This document shows, one piece after another, positions 1 to 6,543 of a stretch of 8,561 bases of DNA (the stretch's first letter is position 1; every line of letters starts with the position of its first letter). The notes under the pieces were generated by a model. That model worked only from the letters and a program-made list of their open reading frames with translations, was not told the DNA's origin and did no database searches. This stretch comes from Bacillota bacterium (GTDB lineage: Bacteria; Bacillota; Dethiobacteria; DTU022; UBA8154): the NCBI GenBank assembly GCA_003444595.1, contig DLUO01000064.1:1094-9654 (forward strand), read 5' to 3'. The translations under genes were made by a program, and so were the position numbers.

Positions 1-768
1 CAAAGAAAAGAGCGGTTCCTTCAAAATGGACTCCAATAGATTTTCGGCGGCCTCCAACTGTGCCGCTTCACCGTCCACCGCCAGCCAGACACTCCCCTCG
101 GCCCCGCAAACACCGCCTGCTGCAACAAGCTCCGCCTTCGCGCCGGTCAACAACTCAAGGGCATCAAGCTCTGTAAATACCTCCCCCGGTGCGGGTAAAA
201 GGCGTGGCCCTTCCACTCCCGGCGAATTTATCTTTCTTGCCACCTCATCCAGGTCACCAAAGATGCGCTTTTCCAGGCCTACAGCTAAAATTAAGCGCAC
301 GCGGCGGCCGACTACAGCCTGCAGTGCAGTGGCAATCGTCCCGCCTTTAGGATGGCCGATATAAATAGCCGCCCGTTTGCGGTTCAGATCGAGAGCGTTG
401 GCGCCTTTTACAATAATGTCGCCTTCTTTCAAGCTGTCCACAATATCAGCAATGGTCTTACCCTTTTGCCAGACACCGCCGGAAATAATTACGTCATCGG
501 GAAATGTGCCGTCACCCGGCAGTTGCCCCGTTTCAGTGACAGAAAAAGAAGGCGGCAAAGTAATACCCCGGAAAAAACGGTTTCGCCGAAACTCTTCAGC
601 GCCGCCGATTACCTTAAGTATCTCCTCGGCCACATAGCCGTTTGTTGTCCCCGCCGCGACAGCAATGGTCCCACCGCCATGAAGAGTTTTCTGTATTTCC
701 GGGTGCATCGCCATACCTTTGCCAATTAGACGCTTGCCCGCTGCGGGCGTAACGACATATTGCTTCAT
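1..768 (-). CDS. Unrecognised conserved-looking protein, C-terminus beyond the left edge
   Basis: This frame is open for 256 codons, from an ATG at 768 to the first base of the window, with no stop, so the gene is incomplete at its 3' end. The start is well supported: AAGGAGGT lies at 775-782, six bases before the ATG. The protein begins MKQYVVTPAAGKRLIGKG. It is alanine- and glycine-rich, with a segment GGTIAVAAGTTNGYVAEEIL near residues 32-51 and another, IGHPKGGTIATAL, near residues 137-149. Both resemble the glycine/threonine phosphate-binding loops of ISOCOT-fold proteins such as ribose-5-phosphate isomerase or DeoR-type sensors, but this is a weak impression and I assign no function. 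I see no signal peptide, membrane segment or cysteine motif. It is preceded by its own terminator and promoter, so it is probably a separate transcription unit from the methyltransferase side. Codon use is GC-rich, unlike the AT-rich DNA just upstream. The gene is real with high confidence; its role is unknown. Confidence 0.85.
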   Translation of the reverse strand, partial: MKQYVVTPAAGKRLIGKGMAMHPEIQKTLHGGGTIAVAAGTTNGYVAEEILKVIGGAEEFRRNRFFRGITLPPSFSVTETGQLPGDGTFPDDVIISGGVWQKGKTIADIVDSLKEGDIIVKGANALDLNRKRAAIYIGHPKGGTIATALQAVVGRRVRLILAVGLEKRIFGDLDEVARKINSPGVEGPRLLPAPGEVFTELDALELLTGAKAELVAAGGVCGAEGSVWLAVDGEAAQLEAAENLLESILKEPLFSL

Positions 769-787
769 GCTTTGACCTCCTTAATCC

Positions 788-852
788 TAAGATAGTGTCC
801 ACTCGACAAAGCTCTCCTTCAAACTTCTTTAACATCTGGTGCTTCTATCTTA
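788..852 (-). repeat. 8-bp inverted repeat in the leader of the left-edge gene
   Basis: TAAGATAG at 788-795 is the exact reverse complement of CTATCTTA at 845-852. The two arms flank a 49-base spacer inside the roughly 100-base leader between the predicted promoter and the ATG at 768. In RNA they could close a long-looped hairpin ending just before the ribosome site. The stem is mostly A-U and the loop is long, so it may be chance. No known riboswitch class is recognisable. Confidence 0.25.
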
Positions 853-874
853 AAACTTCCTTTCCCATAACTAA

Positions 875-883
875 ATTATACCA
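875..883 (-). promoter_or_regulatory. Extended -10 promoter for the left-edge gene
   Basis: On the minus strand the sequence reads TGGTATAAT, a perfect TATAAT preceded by the TGn extension that lets sigma-A promoters work without a good -35 box. No convincing TTGACA-like hexamer is found 16-18 bases upstream (the best is CTGCAA), which fits an extended -10 promoter. The predicted transcript would start near 868 and carry about 100 bases of leader before the ATG at 768. It sits immediately downstream of a predicted terminator, a typical boundary between two transcription units. Confidence 0.55.
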
Positions 884-889
884 CGATAG

Positions 890-920
890 AAAAAAGGTTG
901 CAGACTATTCTTGACAACCT
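890..920 (-). terminator. Probable rho-independent terminator of the methyltransferase/corrinoid side
   Basis: On the minus strand AGGTTG (915-920) can pair with CAACCT (895-900) across a 14-base loop, and a run of T follows (890-895). The six-base stem plus U-tract fits an intrinsic terminator. It lies downstream of the corrinoid-protein relic and just before the promoter at 875-883, so it would end the long leftward transcription unit. The stem is short, which keeps the call moderate. Confidence 0.5.
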
Positions 921-999
921 CCAACTCAATAAAGTCCCGCAAAATATTTACCCTTACTCATAATTGCTTTCCTTGAAAATTACATTTACTTGTCTTAGC

Positions 1000-1305
1000 T
1001 TAAAACCTGTTTCTAAAAATGCTTAATAACTCAACGGCTTTCTTTTGTGCTTTAACGGCATTTTCGGCGAAACCGTCAGCGCCGAATTTTTCAGCTATAG
1101 CCGGTGTTAACGGAGCGCCACCCACCATAATCATAACATCTTTGTTTTTCTCCTTGATTTTAGCAATAATATCCTTCATTAGCAGCATACTACTGGTCAT
1201 CATTGCAGATAGACAAACCAAATCAGCATTGGTGCGCAGTTGCTCCTCAACAAAAACTCCATTTTTCAATTCCTGAAATAGTTCTTTTTCTCTTTTTCCA
1301 TACAA
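1000..1305 (-). pseudogene. C-terminal relic of a corrinoid protein (cobalamin-binding domain, MtaC/MtbC/MttC type)
   Basis: The frame from a TTG at 1305 encodes 101 residues that match the second half of a B12-binding domain: NADLVCLSAMMTSSMLLMKD, then MIMVGGAPLTPAIAEKFGAD, then GFAENAVKAQKKAVELL. This is the typical C-terminal end of methyltransferase corrinoid proteins, which carry a methyl group on cobalt between two methyltransferases. Intact members are about 210 residues. The N-terminal helical cap and the DxHxxG motif that supplies the cobalt-binding histidine are absent, and a stop codon lies in frame two codons before the TTG, so it cannot serve as a normal methyl carrier. The segment before NADLV also seems a few residues short. 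Composition is AT-rich with AAA/GAA/ATT codons, unlike neighbouring genes. It lies downstream of a UroD-type methyltransferase, the usual partner of such a protein, so the loss is functionally meaningful. I infer a 5'-deleted relic; a standalone small protein is less likely. Confidence 0.65.
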
Positions 1306-1447
1306 TTTTTAGTATGCCTCCACCAAAAAAGTTTAAGAACTTGAGAAAAAAAAAGCATTTCATTTCAATTACGTTTAATCTTAAATTCCTAAAATTTATT
1401 TCTAAACACATTTATTTGCCATAGCTCGTTTTTTTAAGTGCTGTATT
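1306..1447. other. AT-rich non-coding stretch between methyltransferase and corrinoid relic
   Basis: By hand count this 142-base stretch has 36 G or C, about 25 percent, far below the flanking genes. All reading frames are interrupted, and I find no trace of the missing N-terminal half of the corrinoid protein. A short AT-only inverted repeat (AAGTT/AACTT at 1331-1344) is followed by T residues on the minus strand but is too weak to call as a terminator. Confidence 0.5.
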
Positions 1448-2545
1448 TTATAAAAGGAAAGGATCAATAGGGTAGCGGGCATAGCGGCGTACTGCTGCTG
1501 CGAAAGAGTGTACATTTTCTCTGGGAGTATGAAGCGGCAAAGCACATCCGGGAGCAACGATAAAACCGCATGGGTTGTCATAAGCTTTACGCAAACATTC
1601 TCTTACCTCTTTTTCTACTTGAAAGGAATTTCCCAGCAACATCGTTTCGATACTCACATTCCCGGCAATGGCTACCCTGTCACCTACAGCCTTTTTAACT
1701 TCTTCCAAGTTAACTATTTCATCAAGGCTTATAGTTGTTGCCCCAGTCTCCGCCATTTTTTGCCAGATTCTTTTGGTGTCACCGCAAATATGCAGGTGTG
1801 GCCCTCTGCCGTAGTGTTTTTTAATCCTTTCCGTATACAACTTCAAATACGGCACTACAAATTCTTCAAAATGAGCCGGGCTGATCAGGCTGCTGGAAGC
1901 CATCGGCTCAGAGATACCTGTCTTTAATCCTAACGCAGCTACGGCATCAATGTAGTTCAATGCACTCTCTGTAACAATCATGAGCAAACGGTGTACCCAC
2001 TCCGGGCGCCGGTAAAAATCTTTAAGGAGGTTTTCTGTTCCCCGCAGAGCAGCAGCAGCAGTAAGCGGTCCTCCTATGGAGCTGCTAACCGGCACCTGTC
2101 GTCCGATCCTGTCGTCAATTATTTTTAGGGCTTCCAGAAAAAGGGGAAGGCGACCATCCCGGTAAGGGTCTGCAGGATTAATGCGGTCAAGATCGGATTC
2201 ATGATGAATAACCGCTCCGCCTATATAAGGCATCCCGTCCTCCGGAAATTTTAAATCAGCGCCCATGGCCTCAGCGATACCTAAAAGGCCCGGGCCCACT
2301 CCAATAGAATCTGGACCGTACTCGCGAAAAACAGCACACTGTGCCTCCGCCATCAAAGCCGGTTCATGGCTGTAGCGAGCCACACTCACGCCAATATGAC
2401 GGGAGGCATACTCTCCAATATGTAAAATAAAAGGAAGGCGGTCCAACTCGCCGCCGGAGGCAAATGCAGCCATACGTTCACGAGGAGTCATGGGCTCTGC
2501 TCTTAGATTGTCAAGAGAATGCCCCATTATTCGGTCCATATCCAA
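1448..2545 (-). CDS. UroD-fold methylcobamide methyltransferase, MtaA/MtbA-like
   Basis: The 365-residue protein has the length and motifs of the uroporphyrinogen-decarboxylase-like methyltransferases, which move a methyl group between a corrinoid protein and an acceptor such as coenzyme M or tetrahydrofolate. The zinc site of that branch is visible: HLHICGD with His252 and Cys254, and APGCALP with Cys334, giving the H-x-C...C ligand set. ISEPMASSSLISPAHFEEF (211-229) is the usual substrate-pocket segment, and VAIAGNVS (291-298) the late barrel strand. It is therefore not a haem-pathway decarboxylase, though the true acceptor cannot be read from sequence. Two starts are possible: TTG at 2545, five bases from AAGGA (2551-2555), or ATG at 2539, eleven bases away; spacing favours TTG slightly. 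It follows the double-cubane reductase after about 77 bases and precedes a corrinoid-protein relic, so its natural partner in this locus seems broken. The frame is intact. Confidence 0.85.
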   Translation of the reverse strand: MDMDRIMGHSLDNLRAEPMTPRERMAAFASGGELDRLPFILHIGEYASRHIGVSVARYSHEPALMAEAQCAVFREYGPDSIGVGPGLLGIAEAMGADLKFPEDGMPYIGGAVIHHESDLDRINPADPYRDGRLPLFLEALKIIDDRIGRQVPVSSSIGGPLTAAAALRGTENLLKDFYRRPEWVHRLLMIVTESALNYIDAVAALGLKTGISEPMASSSLISPAHFEEFVVPYLKLYTERIKKHYGRGPHLHICGDTKRIWQKMAETGATTISLDEIVNLEEVKKAVGDRVAIAGNVSIETMLLGNSFQVEKEVRECLRKAYDNPCGFIVAPGCALPLHTPRENVHSFAAAVRRYARYPIDPFLL

Positions 2546-2550
2546 AAGCT

Positions 2551-2555
2551 TCCTT
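2551..2555 (-). promoter_or_regulatory. Ribosome binding site favouring a TTG start for the methyltransferase
   Basis: AAGGA on the minus strand lies five bases before TTG (2543-2545) and eleven before ATG (2537-2539). The spacing makes the TTG at least as likely as the ATG; the choice changes the protein by only two residues. Confidence 0.45.
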
Positions 2556-2622
2556 TCTTAAGCTGTTCTTTAAATAAAATAATCTGCCGACCATTACCCA
2601 ACACCAAACCACCAAAAGCCAT

Positions 2623-3762
2623 TCAAACTTTAATCAATTCCAAGAGGGCTCCAATACGCACCTGCAGATTCCCCAGGTCGCTATTGGAGTAATCGCTTTC
2701 CAGGTGCAAGTAGGGAAGCCCCATTTGTTTGACCAGGCGACTTATGGCAAATGTCTCCACATTATAAGTGTGGCAGGCCTGCCAGGTCAGCTCAATGATC
2801 CCGTCGATGCGAAAATCGTTAATCATACGCTCCAGCAGTTCCAGACGGTAGGTATTGGGGCTCATACATGAGCAGGGAATATTGTAGTACTTATGTGCAA
2901 GGGCTTCGTAAGGATCACCGATACTCGTATCGACCTGTAGTTCAAGGCGTTTATAGCCGGAACAATTCTCCATAGCCACCACATGCCCACCTTGTTCTTC
3001 AACAAGACGGACTACTTTTTCGCTGCCAATGCCCACGGGGCAACCGGTAAGCAGTATGCGCGGCCCGGGTTTACGGCACGGATAATTTCCCCTCTTCAGG
3101 GTTTCATAAACCTCGGCAAGGAGCCGGAACACTTCATTCCTGTCGCTGCTGAAGCCTTTGGACCAAGTAATATTAATCAAATCGAGACCGCTTAAGGGCG
3201 GAGGATCTTGCCGGTTGAGGTCGTAAATTGCCTTAACCATCCGCCGCTCACGGTCGATGATTTCCACGGCTTCCCAGATCCCTTCATCACTAATTTCTAC
3301 GCCAAACTCCTGCTCCAGACGGGCACCCAGGCGGCGTATCTCCGCCACCCAAAGCTCAAATCCCATCTCAGCATCCCGCAGGTGGGGCAACTGCATAACA
3401 TAAACAGGCTTAAGCGAATGCATCAATTCAAACATCTTTTTTTTGCCGTCACAGGTAGTTTCGCCAACAATCAGGTCGGAAAAATAAAAGAACGGACATT
3501 TCCCTGTTATCGCAAAGCCATAGGACGATTTAATTAAAGGGCAGAGGTTACGGGGAAGGTGCTCCTCCGCAGCGCTGATTGTCTCATCCCTTGTGCCGCA
3601 AAGGCCTACAGGAACGGCCCCTGCTGCTAGAATCAGTTCTTTGGGACAGTAAGTGCAGTAAATTCCCACGACCTTTTTTTTCTTGGCCTCCCGGTCCTGA
3701 AAAAGTTCCATCACTGTCTGCTCACGCATCCACGCATACTCAGCAAGCAGTTTTTCCAGCAT
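2623..3762 (-). CDS. Double-cubane-cluster-containing anaerobic reductase (YjiM/DCCP type, 2-hydroxyacyl-CoA dehydratase superfamily)
   Basis: The 379-residue protein belongs to the BadD/HgdB (2-hydroxyglutaryl-CoA dehydratase subunit) superfamily. It carries the diagnostic block of the double-cubane-cluster proteins: GIYCTYCPKELILAAGAVPV, then LCGT, then LCPLIKSSYGF, then KCPFFYFSDLIVGETTCDGK. In Carboxydothermus the characterised relative holds an [8Fe-9S] double cubane and, once charged by an ATP-using ASKHA activator, performs very-low-potential reductions of small substrates; the physiological substrate is unknown. Cysteines lie at 36, 39, 55, 74, 89, 104, 229, 241, 267, 297, 299 and 330, so the cluster ligand set appears complete. 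Length is normal and I see no signal peptide, so it is cytosolic. ATG at 3762 is chosen because AGGAG lies five bases upstream; an in-frame ATG at 3786 adds eight residues but has poorer spacing. The activator gene normally paired with it is absent from this window. The gene sits between a substrate-binding-protein relic and a corrinoid-type methyltransferase. Confidence 0.9.
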   Translation of the reverse strand: MLEKLLAEYAWMREQTVMELFQDREAKKKKVVGIYCTYCPKELILAAGAVPVGLCGTRDETISAAEEHLPRNLCPLIKSSYGFAITGKCPFFYFSDLIVGETTCDGKKKMFELMHSLKPVYVMQLPHLRDAEMGFELWVAEIRRLGARLEQEFGVEISDEGIWEAVEIIDRERRMVKAIYDLNRQDPPPLSGLDLINITWSKGFSSDRNEVFRLLAEVYETLKRGNYPCRKPGPRILLTGCPVGIGSEKVVRLVEEQGGHVVAMENCSGYKRLELQVDTSIGDPYEALAHKYYNIPCSCMSPNTYRLELLERMINDFRIDGIIELTWQACHTYNVETFAISRLVKQMGLPYLHLESDYSNSDLGNLQVRIGALLELIKV

Positions 3763-3767
3763 AGTTT

Positions 3768-3772
3768 CTCCT
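3768..3772 (-). promoter_or_regulatory. Ribosome binding site that selects the ATG at 3762
   Basis: AGGAG on the minus strand lies five bases before the ATG at 3760-3762 and inside the longer open frame that begins at 3786. The upstream ATG has only GGAAGG, eleven bases or so away, so the shorter protein is preferred. Confidence 0.55.
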
Positions 3773-3806
3773 TCTTCATTTATCATGCATTAAAACCCTT
3801 CCTTTT

Positions 3807-4646
3807 TTATCTCCATCCGCTAAAGGCTTCGAGATTCTCTCCGTGAACAAGACCCAGCGGTGACCAATAGATATCATCCTGCAGTTCATGTCCTTCCAGC
3901 ACTTTCAAAGCCAGAATTAATCCACCTTTTCCAAAAAGAAATGGTGACATTGCTACTGTTGCGTCAAACTCGCCCCGTCTAATGGATTCTCCGGCCTCCT
4001 CAATGAAGTCAACACCTACAACAACCACTTGCTCTTTTTTAGCGGCAGCTTGGAGGGCTTCTACTGCTCCCAGCGCCATAACATCGTTGGCACAGAAGAT
4101 CCCCTTGAGCTCAGGATGTGCCTGGATGAGATCGGCTGTTATATCGTAAGCCGTTTTACGATCCCAGTTGCCCGGCTGAACAGAGACAAGCTCAATATTG
4201 TTATTACTTTCAAAAGCACGGCGTGCCCCGTCTTTTCGTGCTTCGCCCTGTGCTGCTCCCGGCAATCCTTCAATGATGGCTACCTTACCGGAACCAATTT
4301 TCTCAATAATAAACTGCGCCCCGAGCTCCCCTTGCTTAGCAAAATCGGATGTAATGAAAGCCTCAATGCGGGCACCGGCTTCTTCAGCCGCTTGGACATC
4401 CATGCTGGTCCCCACCGCCACAACCGGGATGCCTTTCTGCGTAGCCTCTGCAACGCCAGGAACCAAATTATAAGGAGTAATTGGAGAAACAGCTATGGCG
4501 TGATAATCCTTGGCCAATATGGTTTGCATTGCTTCCAGCTGGGAATTGACGTCGTCTTACTTGGGTGCGGAAAGCACATCAACATGGACGCCAAATTCCC
4601 GGGCAGCCTCCTCATATCCCTCCTTTACCGTAATCCAAAAAGGATT
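3807..4646 (-). pseudogene. Relic of a second ribose-type ABC substrate-binding protein
   Basis: The encoded sequence is clearly paralogous to the intact binding protein at 7263-8405. Shared stretches include NPFW followed by KEGYEEA, YNLVPGV / FNLVPGV, QPGNWDR, GIFCxNDVMAL and VGVDFIEEA, and both end FSGW / FEGW plus one residue. Two lesions are visible. First, homology begins abruptly at NPFW (4646); the signal peptide, lipobox, linker and first strand are missing, and the DNA upstream is the 3' end of the PfkB kinase. Second, an in-frame TAA at 4557-4559 interrupts APK-stop-DDVNSQLEA, where the intact paralogue reads APTEGDTKSQLET with no gap. The 240 residues downstream of the ATG at 4529 are open and well conserved, but that fragment lacks export signals and part of lobe 1, so a working binding protein is not expected. 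The parent family binds sugars or nucleosides for uptake (Peripla_BP_4 type). A substitution of CAA, GAA or AAA to TAA would explain the stop. Confidence 0.85.
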
Positions 4647-5593
4647 TTTTTGTTTAATGTATGTTTTTGAAGGAATTCTCTTACCTGTGCCTCTTTGGCC
4701 TGCATCCTGGGTCCAAATTGAGAGCATTTGATAGCGGCGCAAGCAGAGGCAAATTGCAGGGAGTCCTCCCGCCCCTGGCCGCGGAAAAAATAGGCATGAA
4801 TCAACCCGCCGGCAAAGGCATCGCCGGCACCGGTAGTATCTACCGTCTCAACCGGGAAAATCGGCATGTGGATTGTTTGCTCATCTGTAAGCCAAAGGGC
4901 TCCTTTCTCTCCCGAGGTGACAACCAGGCCTAAAGGCGGCCGGAAAAGGCGATATATGTGGCGGGCGGCCTTTTCGGGATCGCTTTGGCCGGCCAGCTCC
5001 TGTAATGCCTCTCTACCGGTACAGAAAAGGGTGCACAAAGAAAGCATTTGCTCTATCTCCTCCTTGCCGATGCCGCACTGCTCCATAAAAGAAGGAGGAC
5101 ACTCCAGGGCAAAGACTACAGGTATATCCCGTTCCAAAGCAAAGCGGGCAAGCTTCAAGGCCGCATGACCGGGAAACATATCGGTATAAAAAACACCCAC
5201 CCCCTCCAACATTGATACTTCAACTTCCTCCGGGCTCAAAGAGAGAAGGCAGTCCCCCGGATTTACAAAGATGGAGCGCGCCCCTCTGCTATCCACTGTT
5301 ACAAAGGTATGGAGCGAAGTCCCGTTTTTTCTGATTTTGATGTTTTCTGTACCGACACCGGTTTGTGCCAGCTCATCTTTAAACATAATACCGTAATGAT
5401 CGTCGCCCAAAGCAGCCACCAGGGAGGCGTTCGTACCCAAACGGACCAGGGTTACAAGCACATTGGCACAACTCCCCCCGGGCATCAACTGCTCCCGTCG
5501 GATAAAGGCAAAGCCGTCCTCCCGGGGAAGAGATTCGCACTGGAGCACGATATCCATGGCAGCCGCACCCAAGCCAAGAACTTTTTTTCTCAT
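4625..5593 (-). CDS. PfkB-family sugar/nucleoside kinase
   Basis: This 322-residue protein is a ribokinase-fold kinase that would phosphorylate a sugar or nucleoside with ATP. PfkB signature 1 appears as PGGSCANVLVTLVRLG (38-53). Signature 2 appears as DTTGAGDAFAGGLIHAY (252-268), with Asp258 as the expected catalytic base and GAG as the anion hole. VVTSGEKGALW (224-234) is the usual strand before the nucleotide site, and AAIKCSQFG (286-294) the closing helix. The start is ATG at 5593, seven bases after GGTGA (5601-5605); an upstream in-frame GTG at 5608 has no ribosome site. The substrate cannot be read directly, but the adjacent PsuG-like gene recalls the PsuK (kinase)-PsuG (glycosidase) pair of pseudouridine breakdown. 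About the last six residues (ILFGLR) lie in DNA that belongs, in another frame, to the truncated binding-protein relic, so the original C-terminus and stop have been replaced. The folded core looks complete and the enzyme is probably active. Confidence 0.88.
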   Translation of the reverse strand: MRKKVLGLGAAAMDIVLQCESLPREDGFAFIRREQLMPGGSCANVLVTLVRLGTNASLVAALGDDHYGIMFKDELAQTGVGTENIKIRKNGTSLHTFVTVDSRGARSIFVNPGDCLLSLSPEEVEVSMLEGVGVFYTDMFPGHAALKLARFALERDIPVVFALECPPSFMEQCGIGKEEIEQMLSLCTLFCTGREALQELAGQSDPEKAARHIYRLFRPPLGLVVTSGEKGALWLTDEQTIHMPIFPVETVDTTGAGDAFAGGLIHAYFFRGQGREDSLQFASACAAIKCSQFGPRMQAKEAQVREFLQKHTLNKKILFGLR

Positions 5594-5600
5594 ACTTGTC

Positions 5601-5605
5601 TCACC
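5601..5605 (-). promoter_or_regulatory. Ribosome binding site that selects the ATG at 5593 of the kinase
   Basis: GGTGA on the minus strand matches the tail of the anti-Shine-Dalgarno complement and stands seven bases before the ATG. The competing GTG at 5608 overlaps this region and has no purine-rich site of its own. Confidence 0.45.
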
Positions 5606-5673
5606 CACTAACTTTTAGGATACGAAAACAGCAAATCGCCTGCTTCCAAGGATCGGCAGCGGGGTCTAAAGTT

Positions 5674-6512
5674 TTAGATTTCTTCCCACTCGGCGTTCAA
5701 ACGGAAAGCCAGCAAAATATTGGCAATAAGAGCCAAGAGTTGTAACAGGGAGGCGCGGCCGCTGCTGGCTCGATCAAGGGCCTCATTGACAACCGGATGA
5801 AAATCAACTCCCGCCCGGTGGGCTTCTTCTCCCCGTTTTATAGCTTCCGCCAGCATTTCCCGCTCTTTTATGCGGACAGAAGGAGGCAACGGATTAAAAA
5901 GCACGACGCTTTTACCGTCCTCCCGTGAGAATAGCTGCTGTGCCTCTTTTTCTGTTTTTAAAGAGCTGTCAAGGGCATGAGAATCTTCACGGAAAAGGAA
6001 ACCGTCAAGACGCTCACACTGCCACCCCAGAAGGCGCACCCCTCTTTCTCTTAAAAAATCCAGGCTTGTCTCAAGCTCCTGGGAATCTTTAAAAGCAGAG
6101 GCCAAAAGCAGGTCCGGGCTGTACAAAAGCTCATGCAGGTCGACGGAAATGTTGCCTCCCCGTATACCTCCCATTCCTGCTGTAACAATGATCCGCCGCC
6201 GCTCTCCCGGCAAGGCCGCCGCTATGCGCAGCAGCGCCGAGGCAGTCAAAAAACCGCTGATAGCGCTTCCTTTTGATTCAGCCAGCTCTCTGCTGTTGAG
6301 GCGCGGCCAGTTTTTTCCTCTGACCTCTAAAAAATGGTGCAATAATCCTCCCCGCAATTTGCCCTCTTCCAGCCATAACAGCACTACGTTTTCATAATTT
6401 GGCCAAAGATAGAGCAGAAGTTCATTCTTAAGGAAAGAAAGCCCGCGCCCTAAAAGAGCCGTCTCTACTAAGATAGGAGACTTGGTATGAAAAGAAAAAT
6501 CAAAAAACCCAT
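5674..6512 (-). CDS. Divergent pseudouridine-5'-phosphate glycosidase (PsuG/IndA)-like protein with a damaged or unusual start
   Basis: Family members cleave the C-glycosidic bond of pseudouridine 5'-phosphate to uracil and ribose 5-phosphate. The order of recognisable blocks is: ILVETALLGRGL, ENVVLLWLEEGKLRGGL, RLNSRELA, IIVTAGMGGIRGGNISVDL, SAFKDSQELETSLDFLRERG, VLFNPLP and LIANILLAF. The lysine of AFKDS aligns with the family's Schiff-base lysine (Lys166 in E. coli, from memory). Other signature positions differ: KxSxRDL is RLNSREL, GTTVAAT is not retained, DISADL is NISVDL, and GKAVTPFLL and the NNA end are altered. An unbroken frame runs from 6525 to the stop at 5674, but its N-terminal part has no ATG, GTG or TTG before the GTG at 6384, which would delete the first conserved block. 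The ATG at 6512, with AAGGA nine bases upstream, enters this frame only if one T is restored to the T6 run at 6502-6507, giving 279 residues (usual about 305). An ATT at 6520-6522 seven bases after GGAGGTG is an alternative start. Confidence 0.72.
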
Positions 6513-6543
6513 TTAAGCTAATCCTTCAACACCTCCGAATGCG

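Noticed and set aside
614..835. 73-codon minus-strand frame spanning the leader and start of the left-edge gene
   Set aside because: It overlaps the well-supported 256-codon frame in another phase, its start has no good ribosome site, and the product is low-complexity and Arg/Cys-rich, as typical of shadows.
1331..1344. AAGTT/AACTT inverted repeat followed by T residues, as a terminator after the methyltransferase
   Set aside because: The stem is only five A-T-rich base pairs and lies about 100 bases past the stop in very AT-rich DNA, where such matches are expected by chance.
1508..1927. 139-codon open frame on the plus strand
   Set aside because: It is a shadow antisense to the intact UroD-type methyltransferase, whose motifs are unambiguous.
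1448..2545. Uroporphyrinogen decarboxylase of haem synthesis
   Set aside because: The H-x-C...C zinc ligands (HICGD and APGC) and the neighbours point to the corrinoid methyltransferase branch, and no haem-pathway genes are nearby.
4557..4559. Recoding of the in-frame TAA
   Set aside because: Pyrrolysine uses TAG and selenocysteine uses TGA; TAA readthrough has no such precedent here, and the same gene has also lost its 5' end, so pseudogenisation is simpler.
4029..4670. 213-codon open frame on the plus strand
   Set aside because: It lies antisense to the binding-protein relic and kinase end, has no ribosome site, and its product shows no domain-like pattern. The minus-strand frame has clear homology across the same DNA.
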